Source of the DNA: Epiperipatus broadwayi
Lineage: Eukaryota; Onychophora; Udeonychophora; Euonychophora; Peripatidae
Assembly (NCBI GenBank): GCA_028023455.1
Contig: JAQFVV010012572.1
Coordinates: 620,001 to 684,000, forward strand
Length of the DNA stretch: 64,000 nt
Direction of reading: 5' to 3'
A model generated the notes under the pieces. That model was given only the letters and a program-made list of their open reading frames with translations, had not been told where the DNA came from and searched no databases. Positions 23,170-39,116 of this stretch are shown here, in pieces. The position numbers and the translations under genes are program-made. The number at the start of each line of letters is the position of its first letter. Position 1 is the first letter of the stretch.

Positions 23170-24453
23170 GAGCTCAAACCACCTATATATTACATATTGG
23201 AGTGCAAGTATAGAAAAAAAAAGCCTGTACTGTAGAAAAAAATCATATATTATAAAAGATTAAATGTATCTATAGATGTGTGTTGCTATAGCATCAGAGT
23301 ACAGTGAATGTTTGTATTATAGAGTAATATGGACATTTATTTTAATGTTTTCTCTAAATAGATTAATATGACAATATAATCAAGTAATTTTATATGATTA
23401 TATTATAATATTGTTTGTACTAGATTTGGATAGTAGTGGCTAAAATAAATTTAATACTTGTTAAATTTTATTTTTTTGAGTGAAGATGTCAGATTATTAA
23501 ACAATGGAGCTTTTATTTATATTGATGCATGAGCAAGGAAATACCTCAGTGATAATGACAATAATTAAGATTTTTCAGTTATTAACTCTTAATATTCATT
23601 AGAAGATCTATTTATTTTTGTTCTTGTAAGCATTAGAAATGTACCTTTCTTTTATGATTTTCACATACATCGTATTAATACGACAAATTTCTAATTTATT
23701 AAACTAATAATTCATCCTTGTATATGTGTTTAAGTAATACACTCATAATAAACTTACAAAATGAATAATTTGTTTTAAATTAGTACCCTCTCTTAGCCAA
23801 TGAATGTGAAATCAGTGTATTATTTAAATATTATGAAAACCCAAATAGGATATCTTATTTTAAATAATATTTTATAGCTCTTTAATAATCTTAACTCTAC
23901 TCCGTCTTTTAAATTTATTATTTGATATAAAATTTAAATTTGTCAAAGAAACTAATAAGTGTTGAAAAATGTTCTTTTAATTAACCCTATATTTATTATG
24001 CATGATTTTTGTGTATGATAGGATATATACTGGAACTCATGATCCGTGAATTGTGGCCTACCTCTATCACTTTTAGAGTTCAGACACTATGAACTTGTAA
24101 GAAATAAAGTATTTGATTACTTTTTATTATAGCATTGTTGTTTTTAAAATGTATGTTATTTACTAACTAAGTTTAAGAATTTTATTAATTTTGTAGTAGA
24201 CCGCATTAGATTTGAAAAAATACCTTATGGATTTAAATTTGTTTATTGTATAGTTTTTATTTTATCATTTATTTTGCTTTCCAGTGTTTTTTTTAGTAAC
24301 AATAAATTGCATTTAATATTCTTTAGAATTTCTCCTGTTATGACTTCATTGTGCCAACGGGTACTTGTGTATCACTTTACTTAAGACAGCCTTATTAATA
24401 TTTAGTTATAAGTATTTTAGCATTATATAAATTATTGAATAGTATAAGCTTAT
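23170..24453. other. Non-coding AT-rich block
   Basis: No gene-like segment was recognised. The text around 24030-24100 (GGAACTCATGATCCGTGAATTGTGG) weakly recalls the second tRNA-like family. Confidence 0.45.
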
Positions 24454-24527
24454 AAATATAGGGGATTTGAACACAGACTTTCAAGCACCTTCAACTTGAA
24501 AGTTTGTGTTCAAGCCCCCTATATTTG
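24454..24527. repeat. Small inverted repeat built from the 22639-type end
   Basis: ATAGGGGATTTGAACACAGA with CTTTCAAG is followed 11 bases later by its inverse CTTGAAAG and TTTGTGTTCAAGCCCCCTAT. GGGGATTTGAACNCAGACTTTCAAG also occurs at 28281. The arms contain a B-box-like TTCAAGCCC. Outer flanks (TATAAGCTTATAA, TTATAAGCTTATA) are also inverted. Confidence 0.7.
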
Positions 24528-24985
24528 CAATTAAGCTCCAGGAATATGAAAAATACCTGTATTTCATATATTATAAGCTTATAATAAATAATTACATTGG
24601 TCAGTAAAGAATAATGGATATATGATTAAGTTAAAAGTATTATTCTGAGAGTGTAAGCAACATACTATATCTATGATTGATATTGTTAAAAGTGAATTTA
24701 TATCATGTTTATCAGATGGTGCCCAATGATAAAGATATTATTAATATTCTGTTAATATATTTATAATAATAAACATTTTAATATTTTCTAAAATTAATTA
24801 TTTCTTACCCATTATTAAGTTTATTTCTTCATTATATATATATATACTTCCTTATCATCAAACTAATCTGGAATAATAAAAAAGCAGTACCTCTAAGCAT
24901 AAGAAATAGGCAAAAACATAATAAATTCAATGATCTCTCATTACATGACATTTCTACATTTTATCTTCAGAGAACCATTAATGGA

Positions 24986-25440
24986 ATGACTAAACGAATT
25001 AGTTTCTTCCCAAGTGTTAATAGTGTAATTCCTGTTAATCCAACTGACACTCCACCACCCATTAATAATTTTATCAAAATCTTAATAATTCTCATGAGTA
25101 AACACACTACTCTCTCATATAATCTATTTCTAAATAAAATTAGCTATTGGAAAATATATGAAATTGAAAATAATAATACTATACCAAATAATGTTCGATC
25201 TTTCTTGTTATGTAGTAACATATACATTATAAAAAGGTTCAGATATTGGTACCTGGAATCCAAATATCTGGACTTCTTAAAAAAAAAAATGTTAAAACCC
25301 TTCCTACTAATTATTTTCTCTTCTATAAGTGACACTTCATAAATGTAGATCCATTATGTGCTCTTTGTCATAGAGATGAAGAAACATTAAAAACCTTTTT
25401 TTATAGATTGTTCCTTCCTTCCTTGTCATACTCTTATCAC
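24986..25440 (+). pseudogene. C-terminal fragment of a LINE ORF2
   Basis: A 118-codon open frame (24986-25342) ends KMLKPFLLIIFSSISDTS. A one-frame jump then gives FINVDPLCALCHRDEETLKT, which fits the C-x-x-C followed by E-T-L and a late H/C cluster found near the C-terminus of many LINE ORF2 proteins. The first part has no clear domain. The element is frameshifted and probably truncated at 5'. Its relation to the LINE at 20130 cannot be told because they cover different parts. Confidence 0.45.
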
Positions 25441-25737
25441 TAACATGACTTATTTAAATTCACTAACAATCAACAGCCTCATAAAAAATATACAAAGTGG
25501 TCCTTTTCCCAATATAAGAATTCTACATTCATTCTTTTCACATTCTGATTTGTAATATGCTATCTAAGCTTTAATCCTACATCTCACAATACTAAATCAC
25601 TCTTTCTAAAAAAAATTAAATAACATTAAGACCAGATTTCAACCCCATGCACTAGCTAATATTTTTGCAGCTACATAGAATCTCATCACATTAACAATAA
25701 TAAACATCACAATTCTTTTGCTTTCTTATAAGATAAT

Positions 25738-26026
25738 GAGCTTGGATTGAAAATATTATAGAGTTTTCAATTTAAGACATAGTTTTGTAGTTAAGTAGAG
25801 ATAAAAGGTGGCTGCTGGAGGATTGCATTAGATCGTAAGATCTAGGTGCAGTGCTCTCAGATCCAAGGCTCCTCACTGATGAAGGTCATGAGCCAGAAAC
25901 TAGTCTGAGGATAGTGGATGAGTAGGCACTAGATGGGGATTTTATGCACAAGCCTTCTGGCATCTATTGATTACTGTGGCTTGCACTGAGTGACAATACT
26001 TATACAGAGTTTTGCCTGTTTTCATT
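25738..26026 (-). mobile_element. 450-bp dispersed repeat, copy 3 (reverse orientation)
   Basis: Read on the minus strand it contains the family blocks in the same order as 17375-17878: AGGCAAAACTC, AGTAATCAATAGATGCCAG, CTAGTTTCTGGCTCATGACC, TCAGTGAGGAGCCTTGGATC and CCACCTTTTATCTCTACTTA. It has no open frame and is truncated relative to copy 2. Confidence 0.8.
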
Positions 26027-26975
26027 AACAATAACCCAGCGACTTAGCTATTGAATATACAAATTAATATACATTAGATATATATTGATTATTTCTCAAT
26101 TACATGAACATTTATCTTATTGCTTTTCTACTTAAAATCTCTTTTGTTTCAATAAGACTTGTAAATAATCTCCAATGTATATAGTAAACCTAATAAAGTT
26201 AATTTAAAACTAAATATTTATAATATACCTGATATTTATTACAAATTTATAGCAGTGTCCTTACCCATCTTTATGATCTCATGTATCATTTTAATATATA
26301 TTGAAAGGATAATTATACTAATGAAAATGTGTTATATAGTAATATATGAAATAATAATAAAAAATTACATGTGTAATTGCTGTAAACAAAATTTTGATTA
26401 TGATATCCACTTTCAAAAAAAGCGAGTAGTTTTGTGTTACTGCTACTTTTATTTGTTCACTCAAATGGCTTAGAATGCAACCTTTCCAAAAATTTTAAAT
26501 GCTCTATTTGGCTTCTTTCACATCTCTAGATACTTTAAATTTGAAGAATTGTTTGTCTATTCTTTAATTTTGTTCATAGCTCCTTTGCTAGAATTATTAG
26601 TTTTTCTCATTTATTTTACCATCTTTTCAGATTCACTTCTGTTCTCACTGTTTTCTTTAACTCAGCAAAACATTGCATTTATTTAAAGGTTAACTTTACT
26701 ATCTATCAGACTTTGTATATATTCTATTTTTATACATTTTCTAACAATTGACACTGTTAATTTTAAATATTTTACACTGGTGCAATCAAATCACATAAAG
26801 TTCTTTATAAAATATGTAAATTCCATCATATAGGACTGTAAATATACTCTTTATTAAAAACAACTGATATACATGTAAGATATTGAAATTATTTCTAGAT
26901 ATTTAATGTTAATTAGTATTCATGAAGATTGTTAAAGAAATCAATGTTCTCAAAGTTTTGAAAATTCTGCGTATA

Positions 26976-27024
<49 letters not shown>

Positions 27025-27954
27025 TTATATGTTTCACCTGCCATATTATTAACCTGGAGTTCAAATACAGGCTTCTAAATAAATTTACATTATATTTCCA
27101 ATATGCAATCTATAATTATTCCTTTATTGGTCAGTAAACGGATATACGGTATATCTAATATTTAAAGACTAAATAAAGCTTTAAAATCAGTCAAACCTTA
27201 TTTGCAGATAAAGCTTGATGAATATACTTTTCGTTTCCTTGTTTGTCACTGAACAGCTATTATCTTAGGCTACGTAAGAAAGACTGATTTACCTAAACAG
27301 GTAAATAGAGAATAAAAATTAATCATCCTTGAGATAAAACTTTTGCCGTAGATTCAGTTTATATGCTATACTTTGAAAGACTCCTGCACTGAAATATTGA
27401 ATGATTTTGCTAAGTGACGTTTTTTCCTACTATTATTCTGTGCTGAATAAATTACGTAATAAAAAAATGTTAAAACAATATATTTAAAAGTATTTATTTC
27501 CGCTTGGGGAGAAAATTTTTTTTTAAATTTGTCATTTCTTTTCGTATTGTAATAATATGTTTGATTACATTCAGACAAAAAATATTTTATTACCGAACTT
27601 GCGAAGTCGAGGAAAAATTCAATCTTATATTAAATAAAATATTAATGATATTTATTAAGCTGTAAAAATTAATTTTGTTGCATTATCTAAGAAATTATGT
27701 TTAAAAATAATTAGTAACTGAATATAAAGTTATAATTTTTTATAAGGTTTGCGTAATAGTTTTAAGAGAGAAAATAAACGAATTATTATTTCCAAGTCAA
27801 GTTATCCTTGGGATTTAATGCAGTGATAGCGGTCTTTGAAACTCGAGACCGATGGATCGCAACTCCGATCTTTTCAACTGTGCAATAAATCAATCCGATT
27901 ATATATATAGTCACTTGATCTAAATGTTTAACTAATTATATAAATAAATAGAAA
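26027..27954. other. Non-coding AT-rich block
   Basis: No exon-like segment was recognised. It holds the TTA microsatellite listed below and a small tRNA-like stretch near 27818 (TGCAGTGATAGCGGTC) without a complete promoter. The minus-strand frame 27366-27578 has no domain. Confidence 0.45.
26977..27024. repeat. (TTA)n microsatellite
   Basis: About 15 TTA units, preceded by a short TA run. Confidence 0.97.
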
Positions 27955-28068
27955 GTTTTTTTTTTCATATGTCATAGCATCGGCCGGGGCGCGAACCCAC
28001 AACCGTCTGCAACAAACTACTTGCTTGCAAGGCCGCTGCGATGACCTCACGGCTAACAATGCTTGACT
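27955..28068 (-). mobile_element. Short tRNA-like SINE, copy 3
   Basis: On the minus strand it starts GTCAAGCATTGTTAGCCGTG, with CTTGCAAGCAAG in the anticodon region, B-box GGGTTCGCGCCCCGG and 3' strand CCGATGCTATGAC, then a poly(A) tail (the T-run at 27956-27965). It carries about 15 extra bases in the variable region compared with the 10435 copy. The flanks TATAAATAAATAGAAAG and TATAAATGAAGTGAAAA may be a diverged target-site duplication. Confidence 0.8.
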
Positions 28069-28280
28069 ATAAATGAAGTGAAAATGCTAAAAGAAATAAT
28101 ATATGATGCAAAAGGTCTATAGGTTACATTAATTAGATAAAATGCTTAATTAAGCTTTAAGAAAAAGATGATTTATAATTATTAAAATAATAACATATAT
28201 ATATTAGTAACAGATGTAATAATATTTTTAAATAAAGTATAGAAATATACTGAAATATACTTAAGTTAGGTGTAATTAGA

Positions 28281-28340
28281 GGAGATTTGAACCCAGACTT
28301 TCAAGTTTGCTTCAGTCATCCACTCTATCTTATACAACTT
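28281..28340 (+). repeat. Isolated end of the 22639/31276 family
   Basis: GGAGATTTGAACCCAGACTT, then CAGTCATCCACTCTATCTTA and TACAACT match the inverse of the right end of the 31276-31560 copy. It contains a B-box-like GGGTTCAAATC on the minus strand. Confidence 0.55.
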
Positions 28341-28737
28341 ATAATAGAAAAATAATTGCAGTGGTTATTCCATTAATAATAGAAATAGAAGAAATAGTAG
28401 CTGTAGAGATTTTATTTTTACCGAAATAATTGTCTCTATCGTTAGTATTGTCAATGGTAGTGAATGATTTTAATTCTTTTCCCTCTTTTTTCTTAACAGT
28501 TAACTTAATGTTTTAATGTATGAATGATGTTTTAATTCTTGCCCCCCCCCCCTCTTCTAACTAAATATCTGACTGCGTTTTCCTCTTTAGTATCGTTCTC
28601 AGTTGATTTTATACTAGACTAACAAGTATTAAATATCACACTAAATTGTAACCTTTAGAAAAATCAATGTATAGATAGACTAGAAAATAAAGATAGAATC
28701 TGAACACGAATTATATATATATATTCTGAATATTATA

Positions 28738-28803
28738 AGGTCTCATAGTGCAGTGATAGTCCGCTCCATTCCTCTGCGTAACCTGTGTTCAAATCTGGCC
28801 CAG
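28738..28803 (+). repeat. tRNA-like repeat, second family (plus strand)
   Basis: TCTCATAGTGCAGTGATAGTCC is A-box-like, and ACCTGTGTTCAAATCTGGCC contains a B-box. Their order and spacing match a pol III type 2 promoter. This copy resembles the inverse of 19011-19119. Confidence 0.5.
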
Positions 28804-28979
28804 TAGACTTACAAAGTTTTTTTAAGAAGCTTGGATTTATTTTCAGATAGTTATATCATACTAATCCTATTAATCATTCAATATTCGTCAGTAAATAGAT
28901 ATATAGCTTTAATTGGCTATGAGATCAAAGCAATGAAAATTCATTTAAACTCTCACCTAGCAATTAAGAAGCATGATAC

Positions 28980-29079
28980 TTTTTTTTTTCTCCATGTGTC
29001 ATAGCATCAGCCGGGAAGCGAACCCGCGATAACTGCTTGTAAAGCAGCCGTCGCTGACCTCTCGATCATCAATGCTTGA
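28980..29079 (-). mobile_element. Short tRNA-like SINE, copy 4
   Basis: On the minus strand it reads GTCAAGCATTGATGATCGAG, AGGTCAGCGACGGCTGCTTT, ACAAGCAGTTATCG, GGGTTCGCTTCCCGGC and TGATGCTATGACACATGGAG, then poly(A). The anticodon-arm bases CTGC and GCAG pair around a seven-base TTTACAA loop, so this copy keeps a good anticodon hairpin. Confidence 0.82.
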
Positions 29080-29214
29080 CTTGTGACCTTCTTTTTCATT
29101 GTTCTCTATGAAAAATTGTTAAAGAGAGCTCCTATGTTCTGCTATCATTGTATTTATAGCCAACTTTTGATCTTTATAATACCATCCATTATCTTTCAGC
29201 TGCAAAATGATGGA

Positions 29215-29655
29215 TAATTTCCAGAGTGAATGAAATGTAAAATTTACATATTTAAATTTCCTATCCAAATTTTGTTGATCTGAGAGTAAAACTTCATCAT
29301 CATTACTTATAGCTTGTCTTTGCTTATCACCCCTTAGTTTATTTTAGCTCCACAATATTTAGAGCTGTACTCTAAACCTTAATGATCCTCTTCTATCATT
29401 AACATGCATATTCTATTTTGTGCTATTTTCTACCTTACATTAAAATGTAAAAACAATCAATAATAATTGAAGTAAAATTTAAATTTTACATTTAAAACAT
29501 ACTTGAAAATACTTTTAAGATAATATTATTGATTGACTTTGCGTTTTAATGTAGCTCTTATATTGCGATGTTTAATTTGAATATGGAATTTAAATATGTA
29601 AATTTCGTACACTTATTTTAGAAATTATCTTTACATTTCCATTCATTGATAATAA
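29215..29655. repeat. Possible decayed inverted-repeat element
   Basis: GAATGAAATGTAAAATTTAC and ATATTTAAATTTCCTATCCA on the left face TGGAATTTAAATATGTAAAT and TTTACATTTCCATTCATTGA on the right. An inner pair (AAAACAATCAATAATAATTG with TATTATTGATTGACTTTG) is also inverted. The arms are interrupted. Confidence 0.4.
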
Positions 29656-31275
29656 TCTACATTGAAGATTTTAAAAATCAGGTCGCCATAAAATTATTTT
29701 TAATAGCTATTGATTGAGATAATATTAATTATTTATTATATATAAATGTAATATCTTTTAAAAAAAAAAAAGCTTAAAGAAGGAAGTTAACCAGAGTGTA
29801 AATCTGTATATTTTAGAAAATATTTTGTGCGTATATTTAAGTATATATATATATCTATACTTGTTCTGTATGTTATATAACAGAAATATATTTTGGAAAC
29901 GTATATTCAAATAATGTTTCCATATCGTATACTAGAGGCATGTGATCTTTCAAACAACAACATTGGAGAATTTTTACAACTTTATTTTGAATCTGAAGGG
30001 ATTTAGCCGAAATTATTGTTAATCCCTTTTTTTAATTTTGTAGTTTTTAATTTGAAAACATATATTGATTGAGATTTGCTTTCAAAATTATTTCATTTTT
30101 AACAAATAAATATGAAAAGTTAAATTTAATCTTCTCTCTGAAACAAATCAAATCTTTTTGAAAGTTAACTTTTTTTTTTTCACAAATACTCTCTAATGAC
30201 CGTAAGTAATAAAAGATTTAGATAATTTAGAAACGATTTGTGAAGCTATAATGGTATCATATTGCACAATGCATCCAGAATGTATTGGTTATTATCTTTT
30301 TGTGATGATTTTCTGATTCATCATAATTAACACCGACTAATGATTTCCTCCTTTGGGGACCATTCTGATTGATCTGGAGAGCATAAGTAGCATAGCTCTT
30401 GTTATCATTGATGATGGTGGTGGTTTTTAAACTTTTAAGTCATTAGCTTGGATATTATAAAATAAATAAAGGTGGCTGTTAAATGTGTATGCACAATTAA
30501 GTACTTCTTACCACAAAATATATAATTAGAAATTAATGTGCGTTGTGTGCTATTCCCTGTTTATCCTTAAAATCGACATTCACGGGAACAGGAAATAACT
30601 ATCATTGGATAATATATCTAAATAAATAAACAATGGAAATAACCATTAAATTAGCATATTTTTCGCAGAGATATGTTCTTGGTTCTTTAAGAAGAAAATT
30701 GGAAATAAAGAAATATTTACAATAATGTTTGCCTTTTTCCTGCTTGAATCAGCAGTGGTGTGGGAAATGACAGTGCTTTCCCAGTATATGACATCACGAA
30801 TCAGTTCCTAAGATTCCCATTGTCACTTAGTCTTAATTGCAAATATGAGTACTTAGAAGCTCAATGAATATTGCATTTTGGAAGAAATACTTTCATTTTG
30901 TTCTTATCTTTCATATTTATGTATGTGTTGTGAACAAGCTCCAAATTATTCTTCATTTATGTATGTTCCTATTTGTAACAATCATTAGGGAATCATCTCT
31001 CTACACATGCACTGCATAAATCTAAAACTTAAGGAATACTCTCCTTTCCAAACACAAGGTGAAGTCTTTTGAAAAGATAAGATGAATCTACCTTAACTTT
31101 TTTTACCTAAGTATATACCTATAGGCAAATCTTAAGCATTTAAAAATGATAGCATGAAGACCTCAATTAATCACTTTTTAATTCCATTCATTATGTCTTA
31201 ATAATTGACATTTGTAAAATTTTTAATTTACTGCATACCAGTATTAGATGTAATATTAAACACATTAGATGTGTT
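29656..31275. other. Non-coding block
   Basis: No gene recognised. The stretch 30735-30830 (CTGCTTGAATCAGCAGTGGT, CAGTATATGACATCACG) is richer in G+C than its surroundings and includes a CRE-like TGACATCA. That is suggestive only. Confidence 0.4.
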
Positions 31276-31429
31276 TAATATGGATGGCTGAAGAGTTGGA
31301 GAGTGGAAAAAAATTAAAGCTTGTCCATTAAAGTTTGAAGAATTGCTATTTTAATATAAACTGAGCACTGATTGTATATATGTATGAAAGATGGTGATCT
31401 GAACCAACTGATGAGTGCCAGTTCTGCTC

Positions 31430-31467
<38 letters not shown>

Positions 31468-31560
31468 GAGATCATTTATCTTTTTCACATATATATGGTC
31501 ATGTTTATCAGTTGTATAAGATGAAGTGAATAGCTGTAGGGAGCTTAAAAGTGTGAGTTC
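31276..31560 (-). mobile_element. Second copy of the 22639 family, opposite orientation
   Basis: GGATGGCTGAAGAGTT, TTAATATAAACTGAGCACTG, ATTGTATATATGTATGAAAG and GAACCAACTGATGAGTGCCA match the inverse of 22733-22892 closely. After a TA run (31434-31463), GTATAAGATGAAGTGAATAG, CTGTAGGGAGC and TTCAAATCCC match the inverse of that family's left end. The right part is missing. Confidence 0.75.
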
Positions 31561-33292
31561 AAATCCCTTTTAATTACATTATTTGGTATAGACAATATAT
31601 TTATGTTAGAATATTATATATTGTAATGGTCAGAAAGTATAGCTGCTTTAACCTGACCTAAAGATATAGGTAGAGGGAGTTAGAACCTCACCTACTCCTC
31701 CAAATCACAACCATATGATTTACTCCCTTGGCCTCGTGAGAATTAATTTTCTTAATGTAGCCCGGTGGTCAGATAGAAATGAGATTCTATGGAATCCTAA
31801 CATGTGATGATCAGGTTTACATATATAAGTAATAAACAATATCTACAACTTCATTATAATGATGAATTATAGTTTATTATTAATATAAAATTGTCATTAA
31901 ATATTGAATAAAATTCTTTACAAAAATGAAAGTACCGCAGACATATATATATAAGATCAATTGATCTTGGTAATGAAAACAAATAACAATAAAACGCTGA
32001 TACGCTGATACGCATTATCCGGGTCATTTTCATTCAGTAGAGAGACAGTGGTAAGATTGCTCTACGGTACAAGAACAGGGTGAAATTAGCCTGCTTAAAC
32101 CAGCTAAATAAACCATAGGCTGAATTTGAACATAGCCTGATTTATACATAAATTTTATATACATAAACCATCTCAATGGATGCTTCTAAATTAACTGAGT
32201 AATGCATCGATCATATTAAGAAAAGCGTAAATAAAATAAAGTTGAAAACATTGTAGTACTTGATGATTAAATAATATACATATTTGAAGAATAGGTCTCG
32301 AAACATGACTTCATTTTAATGCCAACTTAACTCTGGATAGCTATTCCGCCTCTAATCTATAGTCAGAGAAAGGAACCCATTTGCCTCTGCATGACCTAGA
32401 TTCAGGAACAACTTTTTGATGGTTTATGTCCATTTATTTTCCTATGCTGATTGAGGAGATCCAACTTTTCAAATAAATGAATATCCGGCGGACACACATT
32501 AGCTAATGGAGTTATATAAAAGAAAAGCAAAAAGTAAATGATGAGACATCAACAGATCACCAAGAAACACATTATTAGGTAAAGCGGTCAAATAACCATA
32601 AATCTAAAGCCTTATAATGTTAATGCATATAAATCTATGATCAAGAATATTACTATACTGAGAAGATCCACTACCCATAATATGTACACACACACACCTT
32701 TTGATCAAGCTATTAAACACACACTTATGCAGGTATTATATCAGGATTTATTATTATTACTGCTGTATTTATTGAGAATTATTATTTATCTAGTTTCTAT
32801 CCATAGATTTAATAATCTTACAGAGATTATTTATATAAATGGTTTACACTGTACCCTCTATTATACAAAAACAAAATAATAACGAACGCTTATTTATGCT
32901 GCGCCTCTTATAGACATATATATATATTCACAACCCTTAGATTGACTCAGAATGGGTATTGATAATAGTAATACTAACAACTACTCTTTAAACATAAATC
33001 AAATATAAAAATAGATGTCACATTATATACAATAGAAACTGAAGATTTAAAATAGTTCCATTATATTGATAAGGGGGAGGGGAAAGTTATTATCTGAAAA
33101 AAAGCTTTTATGAGTTAAATTTTTTATTTATTTATACAATTTTTGTTGTTATATAAAGATATTTTATTTCATATTATAGTTGATTTTTTTTAAATAAGTA
33201 AAAAAATATGTAATGTTTCATTCAGTTCTTGTGAATGACATTTGTAAGTATTGTTTGTTATTTTATTAAATAAACGTTCGGAAATAGTTTAT
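31561..33292. other. Non-coding block
   Basis: No confident gene. 31660-31800 and 32290-32420 are slightly richer in G+C (AGCTATTCCGCCTCTAATC, CCCATTTGCCTCTGCATGAC) and may be decayed repeats. No open frame or splice-bounded exon stands out. Confidence 0.4.
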
Positions 33293-33397
33293 AGCTGGAG
33301 AATTCATAAGAAGTTTGAACACCAGGAATGACGAACTGGGGACATGATCTACTAACTTTGAACAGAATTCACTACCTTACTACTACACCAAACCATT
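33293..33397 (-). repeat. tRNA-like repeat, second family
   Basis: GCTGGAGAATTCATAAGAAG, TTTGAACACCAGGAATGACG and AACTGGGGACATGATCTACT end in ACTACCTTACTACTACACCA. The same pattern recurs 310 bp downstream at 33603. On the minus strand the A-box-like region is TGGTGTAGTAGTAAGGTAGT. Confidence 0.6.
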
Positions 33398-33602
33398 GAT
33401 TTTCTAGCGGACTAATCTTATCTGAATATGTGACTTCCATGAGATCCAAAAACATAAATTATGGAGGATAGTGGACACCTTCCTATGATATCATGTATAC
33501 TCTTTTAAAGGTTTCAGATTAAGATGCTGATACATTGTTGAGTTATTACTTAAAGAGGACTTATAAACATGTGTCTATCAATAAATATAAATTAAATGTT
33601 TT

Positions 33603-33715
33603 ATTGCTGGGAATTCATAAGACGTTTAAGCATGAAAGTGACAGAACAGGAACCGCGACCCGTGAACTTTAAACTACTGAATTTGCGTCTCTACTGCCGT
33701 ATTATCCCATGCAGG
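33603..33715 (-). repeat. tRNA-like repeat, second family
   Basis: ATTGCTGGGAATTCATAAGA, CAGAACAGGAACCGCGACCC and GTGAACTTTAAACTACTGAA end in CTACTGCCGTATTATCCCATG. Same layout as 33293-33397. Confidence 0.55.
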
Positions 33716-34530
33716 GCATGTCTAAGTTTACAATAGTGAATAGATAGCTTTCTCTACGTATGTAATAAATAATTTTTAATCTTTTATATATATATAAATA
33801 AAAAATTGCTTTTGACATATTCTAATATAATGTTTCAATAAAAGTAGTTGATGGTGGTAGAGAAGGGAGAAACTAAAGTGAATAATAATATCTCAGCTGC
33901 GCTTTTGTTTCCCAGAACTGAGCTCATCAATCCAGATAATGAAGAAAATCAAGAATAATAATATATTGTTGAATTTTGTGGATTTTATCTTTCGTTAAAT
34001 CTAAAAAGTTATTACATTACGTTTTGATGTTTTTCTAATTGTGAATTTACAATTATTTCTATACAATAATTATTTTTGTATATATATTGGGATTATGGGA
34101 CAAGTTCGAAGTAATTATTACCCTGAAATCTTGCACAATTTATTTTTAATGGGTTGTTATTAACTGTATACGAATCGTAATAAATGCGCTGCTCTTAATT
34201 GATTAATTTATTTTTGTCTTGAAAGCGAATTTCTGATTTGCTAATTACTAACATCATCGAATGATTTTTATATTATTGTTGAAAAAATGATTTGTTTACA
34301 TCTGAATTTAAAGATGACGATCATTATCTTTTTATTAATGATTACTTCAACAATTAATGAATTTTTAATAATGGTTGAGTAATTTCATATAAAGTGATTC
34401 TTCTGGAGAACAGTTTTGCTGTCTTTGAAGGGTCTTTTGATATAGGGGAGGAGAGTGTCAAACAAGAGTAATTCTTAGTGTTTGTCAATATTAATTGAAA
34501 GAGCTTTTTTTTATAGTGTTAGAAGTGGTG

Positions 34531-34618
34531 TCTTGCTCTTATAGTACAGCAGTAAAATGATAGTCTCTATGTTTGTGGAGTGACCTTCAAAAATGTAACT
34601 TCGAGAGTTTAAACACCA
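34531..34618 (+). repeat. tRNA-like repeat, second family (plus strand)
   Basis: TCTTATAGTACAGCAGTAAA and TCGAGAGTTTAAACACC correspond to the inverse of the 33293 pattern. Strongly diverged. Confidence 0.35.
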
Positions 34619-37885
<3,267 letters not shown>

Positions 37886-39116
37886 TTACACCCACACCCA
37901 GTTTGAGAGATAAAATGCAACAAATTGATCATTTTATCTCTAATAATTTACTTATTATTTTGCTTATATATTACAGCTTCCAACCTTTATTTATTTATGC
38001 ATTACTTTTCTATCAACTGAATTCTGGAATTGCTGAGATGGATAAAACACATAGGGTGATCTTTCTTGTGCTACTCTTCTTTCTAGGCTGTACTCAATGT
38101 TGCTTTCAACAATTATGTCATGTGATGTGTACAGAGGTTTGGATGCCACAGATCACAGAAATATGTCTGGCTTATATCCGACTTATGCGCTAAATGACTT
38201 TACTTTTTTGCTGGGATATCTCTACCAGCTGATTGAATGAGCCCATGACTTTTTTCAATGGGTCTGCATTTTAAAATATAAAATAGAGTCACTGCAAATG
38301 CAAGGATCATCAACTAACTATTTGGTTTATGCTATTAACACTATTTAGTTATGACATGTGGGAACTTTCCCCAAGACTTGCAGCTTATTCTGGTACTTTT
38401 CCAGTGCATATTTGAGTAAGATTGGGACTATTTTTCCCCAGTGAAATTTGGATGGGCCCAAGGAATATCTCTACTGGATCCCCATCCTGGGACTATTCCC
38501 TGTTTAGTCTATTTCAGGTCTATTTTCACAATCATTTGTAACTCTTATTATCTTTCATCAACCATCACTTTCTCACTCCACCCTTTCCTTTTCACCTCTA
38601 ATCCATTTGACACTCAGTGCTTATACTAAAGATTATTTTTATTTATTCTAGAGTTATATAAGACTCTACTTATTTTATTTATTTTATTTTATTATTATTA
38701 CCATATATTCATTTTTTTACTGAAGAAAAACTTTTACTTTGATTTATTTTCATTATTAATTTTAAAAAAAAAACATTTTATTGTATTTTATTTCTATTAT
38801 CACATATTAACTCCCAAATATTTATAATAGTTAAACTATTTATTCCTTTATTTTCATATATGGATTCTAACAAAAAATTTCTTTATCTTACTTCTCTTCC
38901 GTTATTAATTCTCCCAAAGATATTTTATTTTATTTATTCAACTTTATTTATTTCGTTAACTTTCAACACAAGAGAAAACCTTCCCAAAAACAAACATTTT
39001 ATTTAACTAATATTATTTCCATTTTCATGTAATGCAGGCATTTATTAATTTTCTGTTATCTAAAAGTCCTTTCCATTTCTTTAAATTCAATTAGTTTAAT
39101 CTTTGTCAGGCAGTTC

